Shown here: one piece after another, positions 20,716-32,404 of the stretch
Layout of the letters: the number at the start of each line of letters is the position of its first letter
Position numbering within the stretch: the stretch's first letter is position 1
Assembly (NCBI GenBank): GCA_038501625.1
Contig: JAZAYU010000125.1
Coordinates: forward strand, 1,096,243-1,160,242
Direction of reading: 5' to 3'
Length of the DNA: 64,000 nt
DNA from: Corbicula japonica
Lineage: Eukaryota; Mollusca; Bivalvia; Venerida; Cyrenidae
Notes under the pieces: model-generated
Databases searched by the model: none
What the model was told of the DNA's origin: nothing
The model's input: only the letters and a program-made list of their open reading frames with translations
Translations under genes and position numbers: made by a program

Positions 20716-21624
20716 CTCCAGTTATCTAAGTTTCTTCACATGCTTGTTCTTTTAATAATTGCCATTTCGATTTTATAAATAAATGTTTATCTTAATAAGA
20801 AGTTAGCAAGTTCCATTTTCAACAAAAATAATTTAATAGTTACTGCTATGGGGATGTAAAACAATGCATTTTCAAGTGGCCTTAGGGTCATTTTTTCAGA
20901 GACTGACCTATTTATCAACTGCAAGCGCTGAATTTAGTAACGATTTACAATAAACAGGTATCAGATGTTCAACAAACTATCTGACAAACACCTTTTTAAT
21001 TAAATTTTCTCAGAAGCCAAAGTGTGATAGATTTACAAACGTCATTGGGCCATAAGGGTCCTATTGATAATGAAGAACCAATTAACAAAAAGAAAAAAAG
21101 GAAAAAGGGTTCAAAATTAGAGCTCTAGGTTTTTTTCAATCTCACTAAAGTCAGATCTAACAAAATGTTAGATCTGATGACGGCCCGCAGACACAGTACA
21201 TAAGCGATAACGGTTTTCCCCGATTACTGTTTTTAGAAATTGTCAGCACAGGAATCATGATTTATAACGCTCGCAAAATTATCTGAAGATGTCATTACAT
21301 TAGAAATGAATGCAATACTCTATAACACACATAAATCTTCAATAAAATATGTCTTACGCAGGCCGTCAACACTTTTCCTGGTTTAAAATACTATGTTTAC
21401 TTTCACTTTTGCGAGTGTGTAGGCGACAATCTGTTTGGTTCAAAGGGTTAGTGATAAAAGCACGTTTTAGTTACTCGTCGTCAGATCCTGATAGCGTAGC
21501 GGTTTTCAGTAGATGATTTTAATCAGATTGGTTTTCTTTGTTCCACAGTGCAAAAAAGGGTTTCAATTAAATTTTCTCACAACCAAGTTGCAATGCAATA
21601 AAAATTCTGTTGTTATTATTGTTA
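20716..21624. other. Intron 5 sequence, no gene seen
   Basis: A small inverted repeat of AGATCTAACA / TGTTAGATCT lies at 21152 to 21178. No exon was supported. Confidence 0.45.
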
Positions 21625-22080
21625 AAACCTTTTACTCAATATATACGGCTTTAATCAAAAGGTGATCAGTTTAGATCTTGATCCAGCTGCCACACCTAAA
21701 TCACTGATCTGGATCAACAATGTTTGCCTATTGGTCAGAAATAACCTTATGAATCTAAAAGCAATAAGTTTAGATCCTGATCAGATGGCATAGAAGTGGT
21801 GGCTGATCAGGATCAACACTGTTCGACTGTGCCATAAAAGGGTATATATTAACCCTTTCCTCCATATATACGCCTTTTTATGCATGTGAGAGCAGTTTAG
21901 ATCCTGATGAGCTGGCACATCTGTGCCATCTGAATTAGGATCTGCACTGGTCGTTATTTGGTCAGAAATGGCCTAGTAAATCAAATAGCAAACAGTGCAG
22001 ATCCTGATCAGATGGCATAGATGTGGTGGCTACACTGTTCGAATGTACAATAAAATGGTATATATAATAAGGAATAAGTT
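21625..22080. mobile_element. Two adjacent MITE-A copies
   Basis: The first runs from AAACCTTTTACTC (21625) to AAAAGGGTATATATTAA. The second begins TTAACCCTTTCCTCC at 21849 and fades out near 22075. They are arranged head to tail. Confidence 0.65.
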
Positions 22081-22222
22081 TAGCTATCCTGGTTCCCAAT
22101 GATAATAAAAAACAAACAGGCAAAAATGGACAAACTGAAGTTCTGGATGTTTTGAAGTGGGTGCCTCGACTTTCTGCAGAACTGGCATAAAACAAAGCTA
22201 AGAATCTTATAAGCTAATCTTA

Positions 22223-22330
22223 ACCCATTACTCCATATAAATGCCTTTTAACATGTGTTACCAGTGTAGATTTAGAACAGCTAAAACATCTGTGCCATCT
22301 GATCAGGATCTGCTCTGTTAACATTTTCTT
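22223..22330. repeat. Partial MITE-A copy
   Basis: Starts TTAACCCATTACTCC and holds one module (CTGATCAGGATCTGC); the right half is absent. Confidence 0.55.
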
Positions 22331-22700
22331 AGCATGTGAAAACCCCCGACACAAATGTTATTTACAGAGCTGAATAGTTAGATTGATTAGTTAGGTAAAA
22401 AAAAAACCAGCTTTTACATCCATCACGCTAAAGGACATTCCCTCCTCAGTGGTGGTACTGCCTTACTATAAAGCACAACCCCCACCCCTCACAAAATGAC
22501 CAAAATATCAAAAAACTGTTAATATTTAAGCAAAGTAAAATTTTCCTACTACATTCTATTTAGTAAATGCCAACAACCTAGCCCACGATGAGGTATAATA
22601 ACATTTTGAGAACAACAACAACCCAGCCCATGACAAGTTATATTTACATTAAGTGAGCATCAACAACCCAGCCCATGGAAAGATGCTGGTCGTAACATAC

Positions 22701-22792
22701 CTATTTATGGTATTCTGTAAACAGAGCAGCACACCCTCTCGTACATGCCAGAGCTTGTGGGTAAAGGTCCCCATTATCCTTTCAAACACATA
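22701..22792 (-). CDS. CLASP: CLASP exon 5 (TOG1 HEAT repeat D)
   Basis: This 92-nt exon has acceptor CTGTTGCAG before 22792 and donor AATAG|GTATGT after 22701. It encodes residues 123 to 152, YVFERIMGTFTHKLWHVREG then VLLCLQNTIN, and two bases of Arg153. Human CLASP1 reads YVWDRMLGGFKHKNFRTREG here, so the HEAT D helix pair and its tubulin-facing loop Arg (VREG) are kept. Entry phase 0 and exit phase 2 agree with exons 4 and 6. Confidence 0.93.
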
Positions 22793-22980
22793 CTGCAACA
22801 GAAAATATATCATACTCGCATACAGAATTCTGAAAACAAATGAAAAATATGTATTACTTTTACTGTGATTATCATTTAATTTTGCAAGAACACATTTTTT
22901 GTATAGGTGCTAATGACATTTTTATGGTGACATATATTCATGCAGTTATATTTTTCTTATAAGCTATAACATGGTTGGTT

Positions 22981-23993
22981 AAAGGGGTAGACTCACGAAG
23001 GCTCAAAATTGGCCTAAAATTATCTCCAGTGTTTTTTTTCTCTTTTGGGGGAAGGGGGTCGCAGCCCTTTGGAGGGGGAAAATTGCGACGCAACAAAAGG
23101 AAAGGGGGAATATTTGGAAGATACATTGTACTTGCAGCCTGTCAAACACAACATAACAAAGTATTCACTGATCTTTTAATTCAAAGAAAGTCTGTGGTAA
23201 ACAGTGAAATGTCTTTTCCTGTCTGCAAATTTATCAATTATTCTTGTCATTGTATTCTCCATCAGTGGCGTATCCATTAAACATATCCAAAATTCAGATT
23301 TATCATCTTCACTATCGAACAGTGCTTAACAGACTTCGGCAAAGGGGGAATTTTTGTGGATGTGGGGGAAAAATATATACTATTTTGAGGGGGGAATGGG
23401 GCCCTATATCTCCAAATATTTGGCATAAAAAAAACACTGATCTCAAAGTTTCAAATTGCATTTACATCACTGAAAGTGTGCTTTTTATAATCTTTAAAGG
23501 TTGTTTTCTTAAAAAGATAAAACGTGAAGATGAACCCATAAACCAAAATGAAAAATTAAGTATGTCATATATGTCTGAAATTTGAAAATGTTTGCCAAAA
23601 TGCAATTTTTTGTTAATTTTTCTTCATATTTTGGTGATTTTCATATTGGGCACAGGCTTCGACCAAACTAATTTTAAAAATTTTCTTTGTATAAATGTGT
23701 GCTGAATTCATGGTTAAAATTTGATTTTGGTCGAGATGTGTGCCCTTATCGAAATCCTCTAAAATCTGTTGTGAAAATGGACAAAAATATGAATTTTTGC
23801 ACATTTTCCTCCTTTTTAGCAATTTTGATGGCCCCTTGTCAAACACCTTTAGCAGTAATCAATATAAAATTTTAAGATATGAACAGTATAACTATTTATG
23901 TATTTCATGGCATTAAAATTTAAGATATGTAATAAAATTTTAAATTTTACATATTTTTAGGCCAATATTAGGCCTTCGTGAACCTACTCCTTT
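22981..23993. mobile_element. 1-kb element with about 40-bp terminal inverted repeats
   Basis: The left end AAAGGGGTAGACTCACGAAG matches the complement of the right end (CTTCGTGAACCTACTCCTTT) with a few changes, and the match runs on through GGCCTAA. No convincing target duplication was found and the interior encodes nothing I recognise. Superfamily unknown. Confidence 0.6.
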
Positions 23994-24007
23994 GACTGGG
24001 CTTTAAC

Positions 24008-24299
24008 TTAACCCATTCCCGTACAGAAACACCTTTATTGCTAGGGCGAACAGTTTAGATCCAGATCAGGATCTAAACTGTTCGCTTTTTGATTCATTAG
24101 GTTATTTCTGACCAAAATGCGACCAGTGCAGATCCTGATCATCGACGGACGAACCCCCCTCACAAAAGCTCACCCTGTCACTACGTGACAGGTGAGCTAA
24201 AAAGCAAACAGTGCAGATCCTGATCAGACGGCACAGATGTGCACTGATCTGGATCTACACCCTTCACCCACGCAATAAAGGTGTGGAGGAAAGGATTAA
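24008..24299. mobile_element. MITE-A copy carrying a pearl-type 3' end
   Basis: TTAACCCATTCCCG at the left and GGAAAGGATTAA at the right. The left module lacks the usual centre. After GATCCTGATCA it is interrupted by the roughly 60-bp fragment at 24141 to 24199. Confidence 0.7.
24141..24199. repeat. Isolated 3' end of a pearl-like element
   Basis: It has CGACGGACGAAC, then ACAAAAGCTCACC, a hairpin CTGTCACTACGTGACAG and GGTGAGCTA. This equals the microsatellite edge plus terminal hairpin of elements B and C, without any core or 5' end. Confidence 0.7.
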
Positions 24300-24329
24300 A
24301 AGTTGGATGAAGTAATAATCTAAACAAAC

Positions 24330-24389
24330 CTGAGGAGTTGAAGCCGGCATCATCAACTTTAACAACAGCTGTTGAGCTTGTTCTCTGAC
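24330..24389 (-). CDS. CLASP: CLASP exon 4 (TOG1 HEAT repeat C)
   Basis: This 60-nt exon has acceptor ATTCGACAG before 24389 and donor CTCAG|GTTTGT after 24330. It encodes residues 103 to 122, VREQAQQLLLKLMMPASTPQ, with phase 0 at both ends. Human CLASP1 has VREQDQTLLLKIMDQAANPQ at the same place. The VREQ start is the HEAT helix-B signature. Confidence 0.93.
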
Positions 24390-25019
24390 CTGTCGAATAA
24401 AATATTTACTTACATTGTAAAGGTCAAAATAAAATATTTGTTTACATTGTAAAGGTCAAAACATATCATTGCTTTAAGTGCAAACATAATTTATGTAATT
24501 TTGAAATATGAAGAAGATATAAAGGATATTTGTTTTTCCATTGTTAGTTAGAAATATATTTCACCGAGTGAGCTCCAGAATTTGTATTTTCACAAGTGCA
24601 AAGCCATCTTTCTATCTTTCACTGGTAAAAACAAATTTTCTTTTTATTTTATGCTTTTAGTGCACAATTCATGCAAATTAGACAGCTCTGAACGTTCTTA
24701 TTTGGAATGTTATGTGCGTACCAACGTGAAAAAAACAGTGAAAATAAAAATGATATTCCACTATTTGAAAACATTGAAATACCACTTTTATTTCACCAGG
24801 AAAATTCTATAATTCACTGGAAAGCATAAAATAAATACCATTATTGCACTAAGCTGATGATATAAGCATTACTGCCATATTTTGATTAGTTAAAAGCAGA
24901 TGTGTATCAATTAATGACTGAATAACAATTCATCAGGATATGGAAAACATTTGGGTTGTTGAAAGTGCGCAAAGCCAGACAGATACAATAAATTATTGAT
25001 TAATTTACAACCCTTAATA

Positions 25020-25114
25020 TTCTCCTGATTAGATGGCACAGATGTGCCCCTGATCTGGATCTAAACTGTTCGCCCTCGAAATTAAGGTGTATCTATGGAG
25101 GAAAGGGTTAATCA
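25020..25114. repeat. Right half of a MITE-A copy
   Basis: Contains CTGATTAGATGGCAC and CTGATCTGGATCTAAACTG and ends GGAGGAAAGGGTTAA. The left half is missing. Confidence 0.65.
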
Positions 25115-25149
25115 TCTTTCATGTTCGTGCTGTTGAATTGTGGATATAC

Positions 25150-25265
25150 AGACCAAACTAAGAATTCAAGAATCCGATTGGTCTAAACTGACAACATTCT
25201 CATAATTGACCAATGGGAAGCCTGAGAGCTCAGACTGGTTTCCATTCTCAGTTTTATAACCTTGG
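25150..25265. repeat. Diverged foldback element, family FB-B
   Basis: ACCAAACTAAGAATTCAAG at the left, and AGACTGGTTTCCATTCTCAG with TTTTATAACC at the right, as in the element at 6915. The arms no longer pair well. Confidence 0.55.
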
Positions 25266-25289
25266 AGCCTTGGACAATAGTGTACACAC

Positions 25290-25333
25290 CTGTTCTTTGG
25301 AGTCTCCCAGTCTATCCACACATGCTGGCAACA
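25290..25333 (-). CDS. CLASP: CLASP exon 3 (TOG1 HEAT repeat B/C)
   Basis: This short exon of 44 nt has acceptor TATTTGCAG before 25333 and donor GAACAG|GTGTGT after 25290. Two bases complete Val88, then 14 codons give LPACVDRLGDSKEQ, residues 89 to 102. Human CLASP1 has VLPSLIDRLGDAKDSV. The RLGDSK motif is a hallmark of CLASP TOG domains. Exit phase is 0. Confidence 0.93.
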
Positions 25334-26220
25334 CTGCAAATACAAACAACAAATTCATTCTTCTTTAAAACATTCAGAATTCATTATTGAATGTGTGAAT
25401 ATTATAGTAATTATTATTATACTGTCAAGAAATTTCCTTAAATTTAATTGGATGATTTGCCATCGATGTTAGTCTGTGTCAATGAATCGGCTGTAAACAC
25501 AAAATGTCTTTACTTTAGTTTCCCCATTTGGCCTTCCATCTTTTGTTGTCATTCGCCACATTTTGAATTTCAGGGAAATTGCTTATAATTTATTGTTAAC
25601 TCATTCACCTAATTTCTTAGCCAAAAGTGACCACAAGGCCTAAATTTTGATAAATTTTACAGAGAACCTGTAGGCAATGCATCATATAAAATTGTATGGC
25701 ATATTTTCCTTGAAGTTCAGGGATATACTCGAACTCTGTATTATTGATGCATCTCTATTACCGACGTAAATTAGTTACATGTATGTATTTTTGCGTATCC
25801 ATATTCGATAGCCATGACCAAGAAATGCCAAACTCTGTCATTTTTTTGGTAAATATTTGGTTGATATGTTCTATTTTTTCAGCAAAATATATAAGTAATG
25901 AACTAATATTGAACTGCATAAAGATCATTGATAATCTGAACAAGTATGTCGATAATATAGTGTTCCAGGCTAAATGATTTTAAATTAATTCCATTGCATT
26001 GCTATAGCAGCCAAAAATCTGCCACTGAGAACCAGATGTAAAGAAAACAAATAAATTAAAGATGAACCCTCTAGTTTATTTTTAAAAAATTTCCCCTTTT
26101 CCCAAAATGACACAAGTTTTTTCCCCTAAAAAGGTAAAGGCTACTTCCCACATTCTTGAAAAAAATAAATGTTTCTCCAAGAATTAACAGTGATATTCAG
26201 AATCAAAAATACACAGAATT
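25334..26220. other. Intron 2 sequence, no gene seen
   Basis: AT-rich sequence between exon 3 and the 51-bp array. No element ends or exons recognised. Confidence 0.5.
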
Positions 26221-26888
26221 AAAATGTTGGGGTGACAGCATGGGTGGGTTGGGCAGAGGGGAAAAGAAATATTACCTGTGACCACATGGGGCTGGTGGGG
26301 TGGGAGGAGGGGAGAAGAAACATTACCTGTGACCAAATGGGGCTTGTGGGGTGGGAGGAGGGGAGAAGAAACATTACCTGTGACCACATGGGGCTGGTGG
26401 GGTGGGAGGAGGGGAGAAGAAACATTACCTGTGACCACATGGGGCTGGTGGGGTGGGAGGAGGGGAGAAGAAACATTACCTGTGACCACATGGGGCTGGT
26501 GGGATGGGAGGAGGGGAGAAGAAACATTACCTGTGACCACATGGGGCTGGTGGGGTGGGAGGAGGGGAGAAGAAACATTACCTGTGACCACATGGGGCTG
26601 GTTGGGTGGGAGGAGGGGAGAAGAAACATTACCTGAGAACACATGGGGCTGGAGGGGTGGGAGGAGGGGAGAAGAAACATTACCTGAGAACACATGGGGC
26701 TGGTGGGGTGGGAGGAGGGGAGAAGAATCATTACCTGTGACCACATGGGGCTGGTGGGGTGGGAGGAGGGGAGAAGAAACATTACCTGTGACCACATGGG
26801 GCTGGTGGGGTGGGAGGAGGGGAGAAGAAACATTACCTGTTACCACATGGGGCTGGTGGGGTGGGAGGAGGGGAGAAGAAACATTACC
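26221..26888 (-). repeat. 51-bp minisatellite seeded from the exon 2 splice donor
   Basis: On the minus strand each unit reads CCCCATGTGGTCACAG|GTAATG then a pyrimidine-rich stretch ending CACCCCACCAG. The first copy is the true end of exon 2 (CCCCATGTGGTCTCAG|GTAATG). Donor-type sites (ATTACC on the plus strand) fall every 51 bp from 26271 to 26883, 13 in all, with one more degenerate unit at 26221 to 26270. Since 51 is 17 codons and no stop occurs, the exon 2 frame stays open through the array to 26184. Confidence 0.92.
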
Positions 26889-26966
26889 TGAGACCACATG
26901 GGGCTTAAACTCCTCTCCCATACGATCAATCATCAAACAGAGTATCTCCAATCCATTCATGGATAT
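26888..26966 (-). CDS. CLASP: CLASP exon 2 (TOG1 HEAT repeat A/B)
   Basis: This 79-nt exon has acceptor TTATTTTCAG before 26966 and donor TCTCAG|GTAATG after 26888. It encodes residues 62 to 87, ISMNGLEILCLMIDRMGEEF then KPHVVS, and one base of Val88. Human CLASP1 has VVLLGMDILSALVTRLQDRF in the same register with no gap. The donor is the first of 13 equivalent in-frame donors, so longer isoforms with added 17-residue blocks (GNVSSPLLPPHQPHVVT type) between TOG1 helices are possible but would probably disturb the fold. The coordinates assume the first donor is used. Confidence 0.93.
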
Positions 26967-26994
26967 CTGAAAATAAATACAGAAAATTAGTCTG

Positions 26995-27370
26995 GTTCAC
27001 CTAGAATCCAGATCATTTAACTGAGATTGAAAACCAGTCCCCAATTTCAGAGAAGCTGATGAAATTTAGCTCTAATATTGAAAACCAGTCTGCAATTCAA
27101 AGCAGCTGATTGATTGAAATGCAACTCTCAGTCTGTTTCCCCTACAACCAATCAAAAACCAAAGATTTAAGACTGAGCAGTATACAATGTCAATAAGAAC
27201 AACTCTGTCACCATAATGACAAAGCATAATAAACCAAAGATTTAAGACTGGTATTCATTATCAAAGTAAAATTTTGAACCCTGGGAAACACCAAGAGTGG
27301 AAACCAGTCTCCAAATTGACCAATCACAAGCCAAAGATGTCAGACTGCTCTCCAATCTCAATTAAATTTA
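26995..27370. repeat. Cluster of FB-B-like arm fragments
   Basis: Repeated short phrases such as GAAAACCAGTC, GGAAACCAGTCTCC and CAATCA..AAAGAT(T/G)T occur several times in the same orientation. They look like degenerate arms of the FB-B family; no intact element. Confidence 0.45.
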
Positions 27371-28227
27371 TTTTTTGTTATCATTATAACAGGAATTAAA
27401 ACATAAGTAAAGAAAATCTTAATTCAGAAAATAGGACAGTTCATTACAGAAAATCTCAAAGCAGCACTTGAAATATCTGAAACCTGCCAAAGAATCTGGG
27501 TCTTATGGTCAGAATTGCCAGGGAAAATCCCAACCCTCCACCCTGGCCTAGTTTGAGATCACTATGTGAAGACCCAGATCAGCTTGCGCATCTACACAGA
27601 CTGATCAAGATCTACCTTTTTTGCTGTTCAGTTAATAAAATAATAGTAAAGTCACTAAATTTCTGTATAACAGTGATATGAACAATATATGGACTTGCCA
27701 AATTTGAAAGAAAGTAGAGTCCCCTAACAGGTTTAAAGTTATAAAACCGAACACTATACTTGCCAGCATATGCCTTAAAATCTTGTCTGACAAACATACT
27801 GAACTTGAAAAAACTCTTCCCTTCACACATGGATCATTGCAATCCATTCCACTGTTTATTCCAGTATGTGCATATCTCTTAAGAATTTTCTCAAAAACCA
27901 TTTTGCAAAATACACAACAGATTCCACTATTAGCAAAATCTGCAGAGACACGCCTTTACGGAATTGTCTGTGTCTGTTATTTCAGCAGCTCTGTTGTTCT
28001 ATATATATTGATTATCACTGAATTTCCCTGAACGTCCCTGACAACACTTGTAATGCAGTATTGCAAAAATTAAAGAAGCTTATTTCTCCCCTCCCCCTTT
28101 CTCCAAAAACAAAGACAACTTCATGGATTTTAATGGCTTAAAAAGCAGGGGTCAAATGGTCCCTGCTGAGACTTTTTCAAGGGATCAAATCAGATGGTTG
28201 TGAGAAATGTGTTTTATTCCATGAACT
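27371..28227. other. Intron 1 sequence, no gene seen
   Basis: Contains one MITE-A trace (27572 to 27612). Two overlapping short open frames look like chance. Confidence 0.45.
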
Positions 28228-28464
28228 TTAACCCTTTACTCCATGGGATATGGCTGTTATCCATGTAGAAACATTGTAGATCCAGATCAGCTGGCACATC
28301 TTAGCCGTCTGATTGGGATCTTCCCTGATCACTTTTTGATTCATCTGGTTATTTTTGACCAAGAAGCAAACAGTGTACATCCTTTTCAGATGATATGCTG
28401 GCTGATCTGGATCTACATTGTTCACCCAAGTGAATCAAGGCATATATATGTTGTAAAGCGTTAA
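28228..28464. mobile_element. MITE-A copy
   Basis: TTAACCCTTTACTCC at the left and GTAAAGCGTTAA at the right, 237 bp, TTAA on both sides. Internal modules are diverged but in normal order. Confidence 0.75.
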
Positions 28465-28710
28465 GATTCTATCCATTAGCCATTACAATCTGATTCTTTT
28501 ATGAACCAGTTATGCATTGATTTTAATCTTGGCAGACATAAAATATTCGGCAGACATAAAATATTCAAGTTTTCAGACTCTTGAAAATATATTATATCAT
28601 TTCACTCTAGGGATTTCTATAGCTTTTAACAATCAGGGGCCTGTTGAGAATTTTCAGGGGTCATATTCAGATTTGCATGAGTAAAACCTTGTTTTCTATA
28701 AATTTTACTA

Positions 28711-30072
28711 CAGGGTTGCCAGCACCAAGGATGAAAAAAATTCCCTGACTTTTCCCTGACTTTTCACTGACCAAATCAGGGTTTTCACTGACCAATAATA
28801 CCGAACGTATTCACAAGATTCAACCAATACTTCTAAGATAATTGGCAAATAATGTATTCTTATTCTTCATACAGAAACTATATAAACAACATACATGTAG
28901 TACTTGTATAAAGCAAGAGATTATCACAACTGAAGCTTAAGTATCCATTATTCACAAATGCAGAGTAAAAGAAAAATACATAATCTGTAAAATGGGCAAG
29001 CAAACAACATACCATTTTACGCAAGTAAAACAACCCCTCAAACAGAATGCCCATACATGTTTCCTTCATGTTGTAAAAAAAAAATTATACATAACTCAAA
29101 TACAATGCTGTTTACACCATACAAGTGAAACGAAAACACAATTTAGCCTGTGCTTGGATAAACTTTGAAAAAAAAATGCATGTAGGTTTTGAAGATCCCT
29201 GTTCCAATCCAATAAATATTAATAATTAATAGTCTGATCCAATTGAAGAATATGTCAACCACATAGCCTAATGGAAAATAGGTCAGTTGATGCAGAATGT
29301 GTGCTTAAATTCTCAAATTAATCTAGAGAAAAATTTTGAAGTTTTTGTCACAAGATTAAAAAAATCATGCACCTTTCATAAAAATGATGGACTGAGCCAC
29401 ATAAAAAATATGTCAGGCACATCTACACATGATACAAAGTACCTCACTTGTTTAAAGTTTCAAGTCATTATCTTGAAAACTGTAGCAGTAGTTTGTGCCA
29501 CAATATTCTTTTTAAAATCCTGCCGTTATACAAAAAAACAAGGTTGCTGTGAACTGAATGTTGGAAAACAGATTTTGTACATGAGATGTTCACATTTTGA
29601 TAGTCACTTCTGCCAATTATTTCAAAATCCAACCATAGATGAAAATATATGGGCAAGACACAAACTATCATCAGTAAGGCCTGTATATCAGAAATTACTA
29701 AGTTCAGGGTGTTGCTGTGAGCTGGATCTTGGAGGAAAGAACATGGGTTTTGTGTGTAGCACCTTGTTATTATAATTTCTGAAGGTAAGGGTTGCAGAGC
29801 CTTTCAGTCTTCAGGCACTATTTTTTAATATAAGAACTTTTATTATAATACATGTACACAATTATAAAAAAAGGTTCATAACAGAAAATTTGTAAATGCA
29901 ATCTTTAATAAAACAGAACTTTTTTTTCTTTCAAATTTATTTTTCCCTGACTTTTCACTGACTTTTCAGGATTTTTATTTTTCACTGACCAAGTTTCAAA
30001 ATTCCCTGACAATTCCCTGACCTTGAAAAAAAATCAAATTTCCCTGACTTTTCAAGTCCGCTGGCAACCCTG
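28711..30072. mobile_element. hAT-like element, 1362 bp, 5-bp duplication
   Basis: Ends CAGGGTTGCCAGC and GCTGGCAACCCTG are perfect inverted repeats of 13 bp, flanked by TACTA at 28706 and 30073. Beneath the ends are many TTCCCTGACTTTTC / CACTGAC repeats in both halves. The longest open frame inside (29287 to 29775) shows no transposase motif, so it is taken as non-autonomous. Confidence 0.8.
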
Positions 30073-30733
30073 TACTACATATAAAATTGCTGAACTGCAT
30101 TATTTTCAAGGTTCAAATAAGTAATGTATGTACTTTACATATAAAATGGATTAGAAAAATTATATAAAATATGTTATTCTTCCAAAATGTGAAAACTTTT
30201 CCCAAATTCTCCTGCATTCAGATTACCCTAAGCTTAGAAGCAGGTGGGGTACGAAGTGGAAAAATTCAAATTTGCTTGGATCGAATGAGAGAATCTGCAT
30301 TTATTGAAATCCCTTCATACTATACTCCAGTTTTCAGACTCTTGGAAATGTATATCATTTCACTCTTTAACAGATTCACCTGACTGGTATGTAGCTTTTA
30401 TGTTTCAATCATTTAAAAGACTGTCATCAATACAATTAATATGACAATATCATACAGAGCTGTCTGTTTTGCTGGAACTATCAGAAATCAATAGATGTCA
30501 CTTATTCCATACCAAGAAATTCTTATTTCTCTGACAATTTGTATTTTGAAGGATTAGTGAAGAATATTTGCTGACCTTGCACAACAAAAAGCATGAAACT
30601 GATTCAGTATTAATTAATTTCATTTGCCATAAAATCCTTTACTTGATAGACTCAATTTACATGTCCAACTGAGTCAGAGATCTGCCTGCACATGGATGCT
30701 GTTTGATTTGGATCTAAACTATGTATGTGGTCC
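30073..30733. other. Intron 1 sequence, no gene seen
   Basis: AT-rich, one weak MITE-A trace near 30670 to 30720. Confidence 0.45.
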
Positions 30734-30975
30734 TTAACCCTTTCCCGTACAGATACACCTTTATTGCTAGGGCGAACAGTTTAGATCCAGATCAGCCAGC
30801 ACATCCTTGCCATCTGATCAGGATCTAAACTGTTCGCTTTTTGATTCATTAGGTTATTTCTGACCAAAATGCGACCAGTGCAGATCCTGATCAGACGGCA
30901 AGGATGTGCCGGCTGATCTGGATCTACACTGGTCACACATGCGTAAAAATGCGTATATATACAGGAATGGGTTAA
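30734..30975. mobile_element. Full-length MITE-A copy
   Basis: TTAACCCTTTCCCGTAC to CAGGAATGGGTTAA, 242 bp, in opposite orientation to the copy at 3829 (the AAACTGTTCGC half comes first). Confidence 0.8.
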
Positions 30976-31153
30976 TGAGTTAAATGTATTGAATCTAGAG
31001 AAAATAGTATAGATCCTGATCAGACTAATGCAGTCTTTTCAAAACTTATGATCAAACTGGCCACAAATACGATAAAAACTGTATCCATAGATTATATAAA
31101 TGGCTAACATTTTACTCTATAAATACAGGTTCCATTGCATGATTAAACATTGT

Positions 31154-31349
31154 CTGGGCTTTTTTTCACTGCCATGGAAAGGGGCCCATGCCCTATAATT
31201 TTTGGGAAAATAGCGTGATTTTCTCTGAATGGGGATTGAAAAAAACCTGATGTAAAGTTACATTTTGGGGAAAACTGCATGATTTTAAAGAAATTTTCTG
31301 AGGAGAAGGCACCCATAAACAGCCCCTTCTTAAGAAGAAAAAAGCCCTG
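31154..31349. mobile_element. hAT-like MITE, 196 bp
   Basis: Left CTGGGCTTTTTTTC (one base off CAGGGC) and right GAAAAAAGCCCTG. Flanks ATTGT (31149) and ACTGT (31350) differ by one base. The ends resemble those of the element at 18599, so it is probably an older relative. It split a MITE-A-like piece. Confidence 0.65.
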
Positions 31350-31845
31350 ACTGTAGATCCACATCTGAATCTACCGTCATTGTCTGAATATAAGGCGCAC
31401 TTTTTTTCCCGAATTTGGCAGTAAAAAGTTGGGGGTGCGGCTAATACACAGGTTTGGCTGCTTATACATTGCATTAAGCCATTTTCATCTGTTCTATCTG
31501 ATTTAGGAGGGTGCGGCTTATACATGAATGCGGCTTATATTCAAACAATGACGATACATTGCTCACTTTAGATTTATAAGGTTACTTCTGACCAAGAATG
31601 GACAAGAGTAGATCCATATCAGACGTCACAAACATTTTGACTGATCTGGATCTGCACTGGTCACACACGCAAAAAAAACCATATACAATATGAAGAAAAT
31701 GTTAAAAGTGATGCCGTGACATCGACTGAATGGCACCAAACTACTGTTCTGCCCCACCCCCAGCTTTGCTCATGTCTATACTTCACTGTATGTGTAATTA
31801 ATCATCTTTTTGTAATCCTATAGCCTCATGAAGCACACCGGAAAG

Positions 31846-32290
31846 TTAACCCTTTCCTCCATAGACACACATTGATTGCTCAGGCAAACAGTGTAGATCC
31901 AGATCAGCCGGCACATCCGTGCTGTCTGATCAGGATCTTCACTGTTCACTTTTTGATTCATTAGGTTATTTCTGACCATCTACCAGTGTAGATCCTGATC
32001 AGATAGCATGGATGTTCCTACTGATCTGGATCTACACTGGTCACACATGCGTAAAACCCTTTACTCCATATGTACACATTTTATTGCATGTGCGACCAGT
32101 GTAGATCTATCCATGTAAGCTTACACATCAGTGCCATCTGATCAGGATCTACACTTTTGGTCAAAAATAACCTAATGAATATGAAAGTGAACAGTGTAGA
32201 TCATTATTAGACTGCACATATGGCCCTGTAATCTGGATACACACTGTACGCAAATGGATAACGATATAACAACATGGAGTAAAGGTTTAG
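31846..32290. mobile_element. Two head-to-tail MITE-A copies
   Basis: The first starts TTAACCCTTTCCTCC (31846). The second begins AAACCCTTTACTCC near 32053 and ends ATGGAGTAAAGG near 32290. The junction lacks a full TTAA. Confidence 0.65.
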
Positions 32291-32404
32291 TCATCTTTTC
32301 CCAAACCAATCACATTTTAATGATAAATTTAAAAAAATGTCCTAACAATAAGCAAACAGCAACTATTTCATCATGATAGTGCAAAATTGGTACAAATACC
32401 ATTA

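Noticed and set aside
22938..23585. Overlapping frames of about 100 codons at 23 kb
   Set aside because: They lie in an element with 40-bp inverted ends, have low complexity (runs of Gly, Phe) and match nothing I recognise.
26232..26970. Plus-strand frames with GWWGGRRGEETLPVT-type blocks
   Set aside because: They are the antisense reading of the 51-bp minisatellite whose sense relation to CLASP exon 2 is clear.
29287..29775. 162-codon frame rich in Cys inside the 1362-bp hAT-like element
   Set aside because: No hAT transposase motif, no conserved domain and no splice context; internal duplications in the DNA suggest non-coding repeat.
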